DNA from: RYN-230 sp963717125
GTDB lineage: Bacteria > Actinomycetota > Actinomycetes > Streptosporangiales > Streptosporangiaceae
DNA: 64,000 nucleotides
Assembly (NCBI GenBank): GCA_963717125.1
Contig: CAVQVG010000007.1
Coordinates: 124,001-188,000, forward strand
Direction: 5' to 3'
Part shown: positions 50,714 through 59,364 of the stretch, one piece after another
Layout: each line of letters opens with the position of its first letter
How positions within the stretch are numbered: the stretch's first letter is position 1
Position numbers and translations under genes: made by a program
The notes under the pieces: model-generated
Databases searched by the model: none
What the model saw: the letters and a program-made list of their open reading frames with translations, nothing else
What the model was told of the DNA's origin: nothing

Positions 50714-51757
50714 TCAGCGACCGGCCGGGCGGCCCGGGGAGCTAATCAGCTCCCGGGCCTGCTGGATCCGCCGCGGGGACAGGGCCACCGCGCGCCAGCT
50801 GCCGCGCGGCGGCTGGCTGGCGGGCCGGCCCGCGGGCGGCCCCGCCCGGCGGCCGGTCAGCCCGTGCCGCCCCCGGCTGCGCCGCCGCACCGGCCGCTGG
50901 GTGACCCGGTACACGTCCAGCAGCTGGGCCAGGTCCAGCGGCGACTCGGCGGTGAGCAGCCAGCCGGGCCCGGGCTCGGGGGCCATCGCCCACCACTGCA
51001 TGGTGGCCCGGCCGAACCAGATGTTCACCTCGGGGTAGCGGGCCGCGAGGACGGTCTGGATGTCGCGCAGCGCCTCGGTGTAGCCGTCCAGGAAGCCGGC
51101 CTGATCTGGCGTGTCGTCCGCCCACCGCACGTCGGCCCAGACCAGCCTGCCGCGGTGATCGCCGACCACGCCGGCCCGGGTGGCCAGGGCGGCGACCAGG
51201 CGCAGCCCACGCCCGTGCTCGGGGAGCGCAGGGCTGGCCACGTCCGGCACGGCCAGGTCCGGCTCCGGCGGGCCGGCTCCCAGCGGGCCGTTGGCCAGGT
51301 AGCTCGCGCCGACGAAACCCGCCCCCACCACGTCCGGTCCGGCGGCCGCACCTGGGCCGGCAGTCGCGGCCGGGATAGCGGGCAACGGGCCGGTGCCCAG
51401 CAGGGCAGCCAGCCCGCCGCCGGGGGCGGACTGCGGGCCACGCACCCCACCGGCGTCGGCCACCGCGATGCGTACCGCAGCGGGATTGGCCAGCCAGCTC
51501 AGTTCCACGGCGAAGAAGCCGCCCAGGCCGCTGGCCGAGTGCCGTACCGCGTTAGCGGCCAGCTCAATGGTGACCGTTACGACGTCGCTGCGGGCCGGGC
51601 AGTCGGGCAGGAGTTCCGCCAGCCAATACCGGACCTGGCGGAGTTCGGCCTCGTGGCCGGGGAAGACGCGGCGCCAGCGCAGTGGCGGCACGGACCGTAC
51701 GCCGGGCTGCGGGGAAGGGGGCAGTCGCGGCGCCTGGCCGTCCGTCGTTCCGCGAAT
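50714..51757 (-). CDS. HATPase_c_2 (serine-kinase/anti-sigma type) ATP-binding protein
   Basis: About 347 aa. The GHKL-type fold starts near WRRVFPGHEAELRQVRYWL and has the N-box VTVTIELAANAVRHSASG and the G1-like RIAVADAGG. The ATP lid region is expanded by an Ala/Pro-rich insertion of about 60 residues before PEHGRGLRLVAALA. A C-terminal extension includes NIWFGRATMQWWAMAP. Such small ATPases regulate anti-sigma circuits or are orphans in actinobacteria. The start is unclear: AAGGGAGG is followed 6 bp on by an in-frame ATT at 51757, while ATG/GTG alternatives lie much further up or inside the domain (GTG in SVPPLRW). Confidence 0.75.
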   Translation of the reverse strand: MRGTTDGQAPRLPPSPQPGVRSVPPLRWRRVFPGHEAELRQVRYWLAELLPDCPARSDVVTVTIELAANAVRHSASGLGGFFAVELSWLANPAAVRIAVADAGGVRGPQSAPGGGLAALLGTGPLPAIPAATAGPGAAAGPDVVGAGFVGASYLANGPLGAGPPEPDLAVPDVASPALPEHGRGLRLVAALATRAGVVGDHRGRLVWADVRWADDTPDQAGFLDGYTEALRDIQTVLAARYPEVNIWFGRATMQWWAMAPEPGPGWLLTAESPLDLAQLLDVYRVTQRPVRRRSRGRHGLTGRRAGPPAGRPASQPPRGSWRAVALSPRRIQQARELISSPGRPAGR

Positions 51758-51939
51758 GGCTGCCTCCCTTCTTAACCCGGATGCTGACAGGCATCCGGCC
51801 AGGCTGACGAGGGCATTGGGGCCAGCCGTAAGCAATCGGTAAGGCGGCCGCAGCGGCGCGGCAGGTAGCCGCCGCCCACCGCCCCCAGCCCACCGCGCCC
51901 AGGCCGCCCCGGCGGCACATCCCGGGGCGGCCGAGCCAT

Positions 51940-51953
51940 TGACAGCGCTTACA
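51940..51953. promoter_or_regulatory. LacI-type operator-like site 1
   Basis: TGACAGCGCTTACA is close to the symmetric TGTAAGCGCTTACA sequence typical of LacI-family operators, with two mismatches in the left half. It lies 74 bp before the LacI start and 45 bp, centre to centre, from site 2. Confidence 0.55.
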
Positions 51954-51984
51954 TCCGTACTTAACATCGCCTTAACAAAACCAA

Positions 51985-51998
51985 TGTAACCGCTTACA
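51985..51998. promoter_or_regulatory. LacI-type operator-like site 2
   Basis: TGTAACCGCTTACA differs from symmetric TGTAAGCGCTTACA at one position and keeps perfect TGTAA/TTACA arms. It lies 16 bp before the LacI start, consistent with autoregulation. Confidence 0.65.
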
Positions 51999-52013
51999 AC
52001 AACAAGGGTCCGG

Positions 52014-53048
52014 ATGAGCACGGTGTATGAGGTCGCGAACCTGGCCGGCGTGTCCACGGCCACCGTTTCGCGGGTCGTGCACGGCTCGAACCTGGTCCAC
52101 CCGGACACCCGGGAGCGGGTCCTCGCGGTTATCGAGGAACTCGGCTACGTGCCGGACGGCTCGGCTCAGGGGCTGAGCCGGCGGCGCAAGGACATCATCG
52201 GGCTGGCCGGGCTGGAACGCGGGATCACCGAGGTCGGCATCGAGAAGACCGGCGCGCTGTTCATGGACGAGCTGGTGCACGCGGTGGAGGCGGTGCTGCG
52301 CGGCACCGAGTGCTCGCTGCTGCTCACGTTCGGCCGGGCGGGCGAGCAGTTCCAGGGCCGGGTCCGGGCGCTGTCCGGCAAGGTGGACGGCCTGCTGATC
52401 GCCGAGGAGGTGCTGCCGCCCGGGCCGCTCCGGGCGCTGGCCCGGCGCATCCCGGTGGTGGCCATCGCCGGCCGCCCGGAAGAAACCGAACTGGACGTGG
52501 TCGCGGTGGACAACGCGGCCGGCATGGCCGGCCTGGCCGGTCACCTGATCGAGGAGCACGGCTACCGCCGTCTCGGCTTCCTGGCCGGCCCGGCCGACTC
52601 GCCAGACGCCGTGCAACGGCTGGCCGCGTTCCGCCGCGCCGTCCAGGAGCATCCCGGCTGCACCCTCGACCCGGTGCTGGACGGCGACTTCTCCGAGGCC
52701 AGCGGGGTGGCCGCGGCCCGTGCGCTGCTGGCCCAGCCGGGCCTGCCGGACGTCATCGCGTGCGCCAACGACCAGATGGCCATCGGCATGCTGCTCAGCC
52801 TGCAGCAGGCCGGGCTGCGGGTGCCCGGTGACGTCGCGGTGACCGGCTTCGACGACATCTACGCCAGCCGGGTGGTGACCCCGGCGCTGACCACCATCCG
52901 CCAGCCGCTGCGCGAACTCGGCCAGCACGCCGCGCAGCGGCTGCGTGCCCGCATCGAGAACCGGGGGCTGCCGCCGCAGGCGGAGATCCTGCCCACCCGG
53001 TGCGAGATCAGGGCCAGTTGTGGCTGCCCCGGACCGGCAGCCGGCTGA
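52014..53048 (+). CDS. LacI-family transcriptional regulator
   Basis: 344 aa. The N-terminal HTH is VYEVANLAGVSTATVSRVV (about residues 4-22), followed by the hinge helix region YVPDGSAQGLSRRR. The periplasmic-binding-like effector domain runs to the end, with DVIACANDQMAIGM and the VTGFDDIYASRVVTPALTT block. ATG 52014 has AAGGG 5 bp upstream. Two LacI-type sites precede it and a GH16 glucanase gene follows in the same direction after 72 bp, so it probably represses that gene until a glucan oligosaccharide is present. The tail ends in an unusual Cys pair (SCGCPGP). Confidence 0.94.
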   Translation: MSTVYEVANLAGVSTATVSRVVHGSNLVHPDTRERVLAVIEELGYVPDGSAQGLSRRRKDIIGLAGLERGITEVGIEKTGALFMDELVHAVEAVLRGTECSLLLTFGRAGEQFQGRVRALSGKVDGLLIAEEVLPPGPLRALARRIPVVAIAGRPEETELDVVAVDNAAGMAGLAGHLIEEHGYRRLGFLAGPADSPDAVQRLAAFRRAVQEHPGCTLDPVLDGDFSEASGVAAARALLAQPGLPDVIACANDQMAIGMLLSLQQAGLRVPGDVAVTGFDDIYASRVVTPALTTIRQPLRELGQHAAQRLRARIENRGLPPQAEILPTRCEIRASCGCPGPAAG

Positions 53049-53120
53049 CCCGCAGCGTAGGGCCGGACGGACCGGCCCAGGCGGGCACCGCTCGCCCGCC
53101 CAGCAGAAGGGAGAAACCGG

Positions 53121-54290
53121 ATGCGACCCCCCACCCACCTCCCCAGCCCTCTTCATAGGCCGCCGCGCCTGGCCGCACGCCGGCGCGCCGCCGCCGCCAT
53201 CGGGGCGATCGGCGCGTTACTGGCCGCGATGGTGACCAGCCTGGCCTTCACCGCGAGCAGTTCGGCCACCACCGTCCCCGGACCGCCGTCCGGCTGGACC
53301 ACCACCTACAGCGACTCGTTCTCCGGCTCGGCCGGCTCCGGAGTGGACTCCGGCTGGACCTACGACACCGGCACCCAGTACAACGGCACCGGCTGCACCG
53401 CCAACTACGGGACCGGCGAGGTGGAGAACAACACCAGTTCCACCGCGAACGTGTCGGAGGACGGCAGCGGCCACCTGAACATCACCGCGGTCAACTCGGG
53501 CGGCTCATGGACCTCGGGCCGGATCGAGACCACAAGCGACAGCTTCGAGGCCCCGGCCGGAGGCGAGATGGAGGTCAGCGCCTCCATCAAGCAGCCGAAC
53601 CCGTCCAGCGGCGTCGGCTACTGGCCCGCGTTCTGGATGCTCGGCGCCGGCTTCCGCTCCAGCGGCGCGGGCACGTCCGGGACGATGGACTGCTCGAACT
53701 GGCCGTCGGCCGGCGAGATCGACATCATGGAGGACGTCAACGCGCTGTCCGAGCACTCCGGCACCTTCCACTGCGGCGTCAACCCGGGCGGTCCCTGCAA
53801 CGAGACCACCGGGCTGGGCAGCGGGCTGCAGTCCTGCTCCGGCTGCCAGACCGGGTACAACACCTACTCGGCCATCGTGAACCGCACGAACACCAGCGAC
53901 GAGTCGATCACTTTCTACCTGAACGGGAACGCCTACTACACCGTGACCGAGAGCCAGGTCGGCACGTCCACCTGGCAGGCCGCGGTGGACCACGGGTTCT
54001 TCCTGATCCTGGACCTGGCCGTCGGCGGCGCCTACCCCAACGCCATCTGCGGCTGCTCCTCGCCGACGTCCGCGACCAGCTCGGGCGGGTCGATGAGCGT
54101 CGGCTACGTGGCCGTGTACGAGACCAGCGGCTCCGGCGCGTCACCCACGCCCACGCCCACCCCGACGCCGACGCCGACCGCGACCAGCACCGGCAGCGGT
54201 GGTGCGGCGGCGGCACGTCCTGCTCCACCACCGCGACCGCGGACATCTCCGCCGACTGCTACCACGGGTCCGCGGGCAGCATCTCGGTGA
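53121..54290 (+). CDS. Secreted glycoside hydrolase family 16 beta-glucanase (catalytic part)
   Basis: 389 codons. An Arg-rich start and hydrophobic core (AIGAIGALLAAMVTSLAF) end near SSATT as a signal peptide. The GH16 jelly roll spans about 55-335. Catalytic block GEIDIMEDV carries the two Glu and the Asp, and YWPAFWMLGAGF, RIETTSDSFEAP and FFLILDLAVGGAYP are family blocks. It should cut beta-1,3/1,4- or 1,3-glucan. A Pro-Thr linker (SPTPTPTPTPT) follows. After about 54205 this frame is nonsense because the CBM6 module is in another frame. ATG 53121 has AAGGGAG 8 bp upstream. Confidence 0.9.
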   Translation: MRPPTHLPSPLHRPPRLAARRRAAAAIGAIGALLAAMVTSLAFTASSSATTVPGPPSGWTTTYSDSFSGSAGSGVDSGWTYDTGTQYNGTGCTANYGTGEVENNTSSTANVSEDGSGHLNITAVNSGGSWTSGRIETTSDSFEAPAGGEMEVSASIKQPNPSSGVGYWPAFWMLGAGFRSSGAGTSGTMDCSNWPSAGEIDIMEDVNALSEHSGTFHCGVNPGGPCNETTGLGSGLQSCSGCQTGYNTYSAIVNRTNTSDESITFYLNGNAYYTVTESQVGTSTWQAAVDHGFFLILDLAVGGAYPNAICGCSSPTSATSSGGSMSVGYVAVYETSGSGASPTPTPTPTPTPTATSTGSGGAAAARPAPPPRPRTSPPTATTGPRAASR

Positions 54291-54661
54291 CCGCGGCCAG
54301 CGGGGACACCAACCCGTCCGGGGTGGACGGCAACCAGGTGGCCCAGCTTTCCAACGGCGACTACCTGGAGTACCCCGGGGTCAATTTCGGCTCGGGCTCC
54401 AGCCAGTTCGACGCCCGGGTGGCCTCCGGCGCGGCCGGCGGGGTGAGCGGGCTGGTGGAGGTGGTGCTGGACAACCCGGCGAACGCACCGGTCGGCAGCT
54501 TCGCGGTCGGTAATACCGGCGGCTGGAGCAGCTGGCAGACCGTGCCGGCGAACATCAGCGAGGTGACCGGGACACACACCGTCTACCTCGAGTTCTCCTC
54601 CGGCGCGTCCGGTGATCCACCCTACGTCAGCCTGCACTACTTCAGTTTCCCGGTGCGCTGA
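54209..54661 (+). pseudogene. CBM6-like carbohydrate-binding module, displaced by a one-base shift from GH16
   Basis: In the neighbouring frame, YHGSAGSISVTAASGDT through DGNQVAQLSNGDYLEYPGVNFG, GWSSWQTVPANIS and TVYLEFSS to HYFSFPV is a complete CBM6-type domain ending at TGA 54661. It starts at a Gly run (GGTGGTGCGGCGGCGGCACG); one extra G there would fuse it to the GH16 linker. With no start codon of its own, it is most simply the C-terminus of the glucanase. Confidence 0.7.
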
Positions 54662-54723
54662 CCCCGGCGATGACCAGGCGCGGGCCCGCGCCGACCCCCC
54701 TCCGCGCGGGCCCGCGCCGCCCG

Positions 54724-55665
54724 CTATTCGACCGGCCCCTGCCAGCTGCCCTCGGACAGCACCAGCGCCGGCCCGGCCAGCAGCACGCTGTCTCCGTCCA
54801 GGGCCACCCGGAGCACCCCGCCGCGCGTGGACAGCTGGCGGCCGAGCAGCGGCTGGCGGCCGAGCCGCCCGATCCAGTACGGCCCGAGCGCGCAGTGCGC
54901 CGACCCGGTCACCGCGTCCTCGTCGATCCCGGTGCCCGGGGCGAAGAACCGGGACACGAAGTCGGCCCCACCCGCGCCGTCAGCGTCACCGTCACCGTCA
55001 CCGTCGAGGCCAGCACCGTCCGGGCTAGCACCGTCCGGGCCGGCACCAGCTGGCCCCGGGCCAGCCGCGGTGATGATCAGGCCACGGACCGGCAGCCGCC
55101 GCAGCGCGGCCAGGTCCGGCTGCGCCGCGCGGACCTCGGCCACCGAGCCGAGCACGGCCAGCACGTCCAGCTCGTTGCGCAGCAGCGCGGACACCGGCAC
55201 CGGCAGCAACTGGCGCACCGCCTCGCCGAGCACGGCCTCGCCCGGCGCCGCCTCGCCCGGCGACACGTCGGCCGTGGCCGCATGCACCAGCGGCGCCAGG
55301 GGCAGGCTGGGCAGCCGGAGCTCGACCCACTCCCCCACCACCCGCGCCTCCAGCGTCCCGGACCTGGTCTCGAAACGCACCGTCCCGGCCACCGCGGCGC
55401 CGCTGTCCAGCAGCACCCGGGCCGCCGCCAGCGTGCCGTGCCCGCACAGCTCCAGCTCGGTGGCCGCGGTGAACCAGCGCAGCCCGAACCGGCCCGGCTC
55501 CCCGGCCGGCCAGACTACGGCGGTGGCGGGCTGGTTCAGCTCCGCCCCGGCCCTGGCCCCGAAGTCATCGCCGGGCTCATGCTCGAGCACCAGCACCGCC
55601 GCCGGGTTCCCGGTGAACGGCGCCGGGGCGAACGAGTCAACGTGCAGCAGCCGCGCAGTCGTCAC
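54724..55665 (-). CDS. PhzF-family isomerase/epimerase-like protein
   Basis: 313 aa with the PhzF double diaminopimelate-epimerase-like fold. LLHVDSFAPAPFTGNPAAV opens the family, and TELELCGHGTLAAA holds the conserved catalytic Glu and CGHGT. FFAPGTGIDEDAVTGSAHCALGPYW is the second-domain signature. An Asp/Gly/Ala-rich insertion (about residues 205-235, including DGDGDGDADGAGGAD) interrupts the second domain and comes from repetitive DNA. GTG 55665 is preferred over the in-frame GTG 55692. The substrate is unknown. Confidence 0.9.
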   Translation of the reverse strand: MTTARLLHVDSFAPAPFTGNPAAVLVLEHEPGDDFGARAGAELNQPATAVVWPAGEPGRFGLRWFTAATELELCGHGTLAAARVLLDSGAAVAGTVRFETRSGTLEARVVGEWVELRLPSLPLAPLVHAATADVSPGEAAPGEAVLGEAVRQLLPVPVSALLRNELDVLAVLGSVAEVRAAQPDLAALRRLPVRGLIITAAGPGPAGAGPDGASPDGAGLDGDGDGDADGAGGADFVSRFFAPGTGIDEDAVTGSAHCALGPYWIGRLGRQPLLGRQLSTRGGVLRVALDGDSVLLAGPALVLSEGSWQGPVE

Positions 55666-55732
55666 GCCCCCATCATTCCCCGGCCCGGCCACAACTCACT
55701 GGCCCCAAATCACCCCATGACAGGATGGGCTG

Positions 55733-56362
55733 GTGGGTTTCTACCGGGATCAGGTGCTGCCCCGGGCGCTCGACCTGAGCATGCGCCGCGGCCTGTTCGC
55801 CCAGCAGCGGGCCCAGGTCACCGCCGGGCTGGACGGCGAGGTGCTGGAGATCGGGTTCGGCACCGGGCTGAACATCCCCTTCTACCCGGCCGCGGTGAAG
55901 CGGGTGCTGGCCGTCGAGCCCGCGGGCGGCGGGCGCACACTGGCCACCCGGCGGCTCGCCGCCCGGGCGCAGGCGGACCGCCCGGTGCCGGTCGAGTTCA
56001 TCGGGCTGGACGCCACCACCCTGCCGGCCGCCGACGCCAGCCTGGACCACGTGCTCAGCACCTGGACGCTGTGCACCATCCCGGACGTCAGGCAGGCACT
56101 GGCCGAGATCGGCCGGGTGCTGCGGCCCGGCGGCACGCTGCACTTCGCCGAGCACGGTCTGGCCCCTGACCCGGGCGTGGCCCGGATGCAGCACCGGCTC
56201 GACCCGGTGCAGCGCTGCCTGGTCGGCGGCTGTCACCTGGACCGCCCGATCCGGCAGCTGATCACCGAGGCCGGGCTGCGGGTGACCGAGCTGGAGACCG
56301 GCTACGTGGCGTGGCCCCGCGCGCTCAGCTATAGCTACCTGGGGGTAGCCAGCAGGCCCTAG
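55733..56362 (+). CDS. Class I SAM-dependent methyltransferase (small)
   Basis: 209 aa. VLEIGFGTGLNIPFYP near residues 38-53 is the SAM loop, VLAVEPAGGG follows strand 2, and DHVLSTWTLCTIPDV is the acceptor-side motif. RVLRPGGTLHFAEHGL is typical of Methyltransf_11 enzymes. The short, compact form resembles small phosphoethanolamine- or quinone-type methyltransferases, but the substrate is not readable. GTG 55733 is the start; the gap to the divergent PhzF gene is 67 bp. Confidence 0.9.
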   Translation: MGFYRDQVLPRALDLSMRRGLFAQQRAQVTAGLDGEVLEIGFGTGLNIPFYPAAVKRVLAVEPAGGGRTLATRRLAARAQADRPVPVEFIGLDATTLPAADASLDHVLSTWTLCTIPDVRQALAEIGRVLRPGGTLHFAEHGLAPDPGVARMQHRLDPVQRCLVGGCHLDRPIRQLITEAGLRVTELETGYVAWPRALSYSYLGVASRP

Positions 56363-56465
56363 CGGCTCTGCTTGATTGCGCCTCCGGGGGCGCTTTGAGG
56401 CGCCTCCTTCCCTCGTCCAGTCGGCGCCGCGCCCCCTTCGGCGCGGTTCGTGGCAGCATGAGCGG

Positions 56466-57368
56466 ATGCGAGTGCTGCGCACCCCTGGTGAGCGTTTTGC
56501 CGACCTGCCTGATTTCGGCTACCCGCCGCGTTACGCCAAGGTCGGTGGCCTGCGGCTGGGCTATGTCGAGGCCGGGCCACCGGACGGCGAGCCGGTGCTG
56601 CTGCTGCACGGCGAGCCGAGCTGGTCGTTCCTGTTCCGGGCCATGCTGCCGGTGCTGGCCCACGCCGGGCTGCGCGCGATCGCGGTGGACCTGGCCGGGT
56701 TCGGCCGGTCGGACAAGCCGGCCCAGGTCGCCGACCACAGCTACGCACGGCACGTGGAGTGGATCCGGGCGTTCGCGTTCGACCAGCTCGGCCTGCGCGG
56801 GGTGACGCTGGTCGGGCAGGACTGGGGCGGCCTGATCGGGCTGCGCCTGGTCGCCGAGCACCCGGACCGGTTCGCCCGGGTGGTGGCGGCCAACACCGGG
56901 CTGCCCACCGGCGACCAGCCGATGCCCGACGTGTGGCTGCGCTTCCGCGAGGTGGTGCGGACCGCGCCGAAGCTGAGCGTGTCCCGGCTGGTGCAGTCCG
57001 GCTGCCAGCGCCAGCTGCCCGACGAGGTGCTGGCCGCCTACGACGCGCCGTTCCCCGACGAGGCCTTCATGGCCGGCGTGCGGGCCATGCCGAACCTGGT
57101 GCCGACCGCCCCGGACGACCCGGCGACCGAGGCCAACCGGGCGGCCTGGCAGCAGCTGGCCGCCTGGGACAAGCCGTTCCTGGTGGCGTTCAGCGACGGC
57201 GACCCGATCACCGGGGCGATGGGGCCGGTGCTCCGGGACACCGTGCCGGGCGCCAAACGCATCGAGCACCCGGTGCTCACCGGGGCCGGCCACTTCCTTC
57301 AGGAGGACGCGGGTGACCGGCTGGCCGTGGTGATCACCGACTTCGTCCGCGCGCACCCGGCCCGGTAG
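56466..57368 (+). CDS. Alpha/beta hydrolase, haloalkane-dehalogenase-like
   Basis: 300 aa. LLLHGEPSWSFLFRAM is the oxyanion-hole region with HGEPSW as in DhlA-type dehalogenases. LVGQDWGGLIGLRLV gives the nucleophile Asp followed by the halide-stabilising Trp. A helical cap follows, VAFSDGDPITG supplies the acid Asp, and GAGHFLQED the His. These residues support hydrolytic dehalogenation, though related hydrolases (epoxide type) share much of this. No signal peptide. ATG 56466 follows a weak SD; an upstream frame to 56376 is open but unconserved. The 3' end overlaps the convergent gene. Confidence 0.88.
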   Translation: MRVLRTPGERFADLPDFGYPPRYAKVGGLRLGYVEAGPPDGEPVLLLHGEPSWSFLFRAMLPVLAHAGLRAIAVDLAGFGRSDKPAQVADHSYARHVEWIRAFAFDQLGLRGVTLVGQDWGGLIGLRLVAEHPDRFARVVAANTGLPTGDQPMPDVWLRFREVVRTAPKLSVSRLVQSGCQRQLPDEVLAAYDAPFPDEAFMAGVRAMPNLVPTAPDDPATEANRAAWQQLAAWDKPFLVAFSDGDPITGAMGPVLRDTVPGAKRIEHPVLTGAGHFLQEDAGDRLAVVITDFVRAHPAR

Positions 57369-58158
57369 CCGCGCCGGCGGCCGGCGTGGTCACCCGCGGG
57401 CGGCGGCCGGTGAACAGGTGGGCGGGCCGCTGCCCGTGCGGCACCTTGACGTCGCTGCCCGCCGCCGCGGTGAACCCGGCCGCGGCCAGCAGCCGGAGCC
57501 AGGTGGCCCGCTGGAACGAGCCGAGCCGGTGGCTTTCCCGGATCACCTGGGCGCGGCCGTCGGCGGCGCGCAGCACGAACTCGTAGCGCACCTCGATCCA
57601 CTCGTCGGTGGGGTCCGGGTCGGACCGCCATTCCCGGAAGCTGCCCTGGCGGCCATCCGGCGCGGTGCTGCCACCCCCGCCGGTACCCGGCTGGAACGTC
57701 TCGGCTGTGTAATCGGGCACGAATATCGCGATGCCGCCGGGCCGGCAGTGCGCGAACGCGGTCTCGATGACCTGCCGCAGATCGGCCTCGGTGGTCACGT
57801 AGTCGATGGCGTCGTGCACCAGCACCGCGTCGAACTCCCGGCCCAGCCGCAGCGTGCGCATGTCGCCCTGATGATGCGCACAGCCGGGATTCAGCTGCCG
57901 GGAGGTGGCCAGCATGGCCGCGGACCGGTCCACCAGGGTGAGGTCCAGCGGCCCGGTCAGATGGCTGGCCACATGCCCGCCGCCTGCGCCCAGGTCGAGC
58001 ACTTCGCGTACCGGGACGTCCGCGGTGCGCAGCACCGCGGCCAGGTACGCCGCCTCGGCCGCGTACTCCCCCGGCGGCGAGATGAGCGGCCACCATCCGG
58101 CCAGGTCCTGGTAGAGCCGGTACTCCGGGTCCGGCCCGGCGGGCTCGCCGGCTACCAC
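57334..58158 (-). CDS. Class I SAM-dependent methyltransferase
   Basis: 274 aa. VLDLGAGGGHVASHLTG (about residues 53-69) is motif I, LTLVDRSAAMLATSR motif II, and FDAVLVHDAIDYVTT motif IV. The C-terminal half has TDEWIEVRYEFVLRAADG and a final Arg/Gly-rich tail. The substrate is unknown. GTG 58158 overlaps the end of the upstream MshC-like gene by 7 bp, so the two are co-translated; a link to thiol metabolism is only positional. The 3' end overlaps the dehalogenase-like gene by 35 bp. Confidence 0.9.
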   Translation of the reverse strand: MVAGEPAGPDPEYRLYQDLAGWWPLISPPGEYAAEAAYLAAVLRTADVPVREVLDLGAGGGHVASHLTGPLDLTLVDRSAAMLATSRQLNPGCAHHQGDMRTLRLGREFDAVLVHDAIDYVTTEADLRQVIETAFAHCRPGGIAIFVPDYTAETFQPGTGGGGSTAPDGRQGSFREWRSDPDPTDEWIEVRYEFVLRAADGRAQVIRESHRLGSFQRATWLRLLAAAGFTAAAGSDVKVPHGQRPAHLFTGRRPRVTTPAAGAATGPGARGRSR

Positions 58159-59294
58159 AAGCCCAGCAGCGAGCCGAGCACCCGGGCGGCCTGCCCACCG
58201 CTCTCTTCGGCGATGCGCAGCGCGGCGGGCACGTCGAGGTCACTGGCCAGCGCGGCGCGCACCGCGTCCACCGCTGCCCCGCCGGTGCCCGCCGTGGCGC
58301 GGTCCGGGCGGCCGGCCGCGGCTTGCAGCCGCTCCAGCCGGGCCGTGGCCGCGTCCAGCCCGGACCGGTCGTAGTCCCAGTCCTCGTCCCACCTCCGGTC
58401 GAGGATCAGCAGCCGAACGCTCCCGGCCGGGTACTCCTGCAGCACCGAGCTGATCAGGACCAGGTTGCCGGTCGATTTGGCCATCTTGGCCCCGCTCACC
58501 CGGACCACGCCGGTGCTGAGCCGGGCCCGGGCGAACGGGGTCACCCCGGTCAGCGTCTCGGCCAGCGCGATCTGGTAGGCATGGTGCGGGAAACGCAGGT
58601 CAGCGCCGCCGGCCAGGACGTCTACGGCGGGGCCGAACGAGTGCAGGGCCATCGCGGCGCACTCCGCGTGCCAGCCGGGGCGGCCCGGGCCCCACGGGCT
58701 CTGCCAGGCCGGCTGGTCACCGGTGGACGCCTGCCAGATGGCCACGTCGAACGGGTCGTCCTTGCGCGCGTCGTCCGGATGGTCGCCGAACTCGCCGGCC
58801 AGCCGGAGCGCGCCGACCCGGTCCAGGCCGGCTCGTACCGGGGTGGCCGCGCCGCGGAAGTACACGTAGCCGTCCCGCTGGTAGGCGGCGTCCCGGGCGA
58901 GCAGCCCGGCGGCCAGCGCGATCACCTGCCCGATGTAGGCGTGCGCCCGCGGCTGCATGGTCGGCGGCCGGACACCGAGCGCGGCCATGTCCTGGTCGAA
59001 GTAGAACTGCTGGATGGCGGCGAACTCACCGAACGGGGCCCCGGCCCGGCTGGCCGCGCCGAGCAGCACGTCGTCCACGTCGGTCACGTTGCGGCACATG
59101 ATCACCTCGGTGCCCGCCGCGTGCAGCACCCGGGCCAGCGTGTCCACCCAGATGAAGGTGGCCGCGTGCCCCAGGTGGGTGACGTCGTAGGGGGTGATGC
59201 CGCAGGCGTACACCCGGGCCCGGCCGACCAGTGGCAGCGGCGTCCCGTTCAGCGTGGCCACCGTGGGCAGCCTCGCGGCCAGCATCTGTCCCAT
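58152..59294 (-). CDS. mshC: Cysteine-1-D-myo-inosityl 2-amino-2-deoxy-alpha-D-glucopyranoside ligase (MshC-type)
   Basis: 380 aa class I tRNA-synthetase-fold ligase of mycothiol synthesis; it joins Cys to GlcN-Ins using ATP. VYACGITPYDVTHLGHAATF contains the zinc Cys and the HIGH-like HLGH. RPGWHAECAAMALHSFG has the other zinc ligands, and the KMSKS-like loop is AKMAKSTGNL. CGITPYDxTHLGHAAT is the MshC form and not the CysS form. It lacks the long CysS C-terminus. At 380 aa it is shorter than the usual ~410, so a paralogue cannot be excluded. Mycothiol is restricted to actinobacteria, which supports the taxonomic call. Confidence 0.9.
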   Translation of the reverse strand: MGQMLAARLPTVATLNGTPLPLVGRARVYACGITPYDVTHLGHAATFIWVDTLARVLHAAGTEVIMCRNVTDVDDVLLGAASRAGAPFGEFAAIQQFYFDQDMAALGVRPPTMQPRAHAYIGQVIALAAGLLARDAAYQRDGYVYFRGAATPVRAGLDRVGALRLAGEFGDHPDDARKDDPFDVAIWQASTGDQPAWQSPWGPGRPGWHAECAAMALHSFGPAVDVLAGGADLRFPHHAYQIALAETLTGVTPFARARLSTGVVRVSGAKMAKSTGNLVLISSVLQEYPAGSVRLLILDRRWDEDWDYDRSGLDAATARLERLQAAAGRPDRATAGTGGAAVDAVRAALASDLDVPAALRIAEESGGQAARVLGSLLGLW

Positions 59295-59364
59295 GTCCGC
59301 CTCCCCCAGCCAGGTGCCCCAGGCGGGCGCGCCCGACCCTGCCGAGGTTAGCCGGGCGAGCCAG

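Noticed and set aside
53507..54661. A separate 384-codon gene overlapping GH16
   Set aside because: Only its last ~150 codons (CBM6) are meaningful; the first part is a shadow of GH16, so it is a displaced module and not a full gene.
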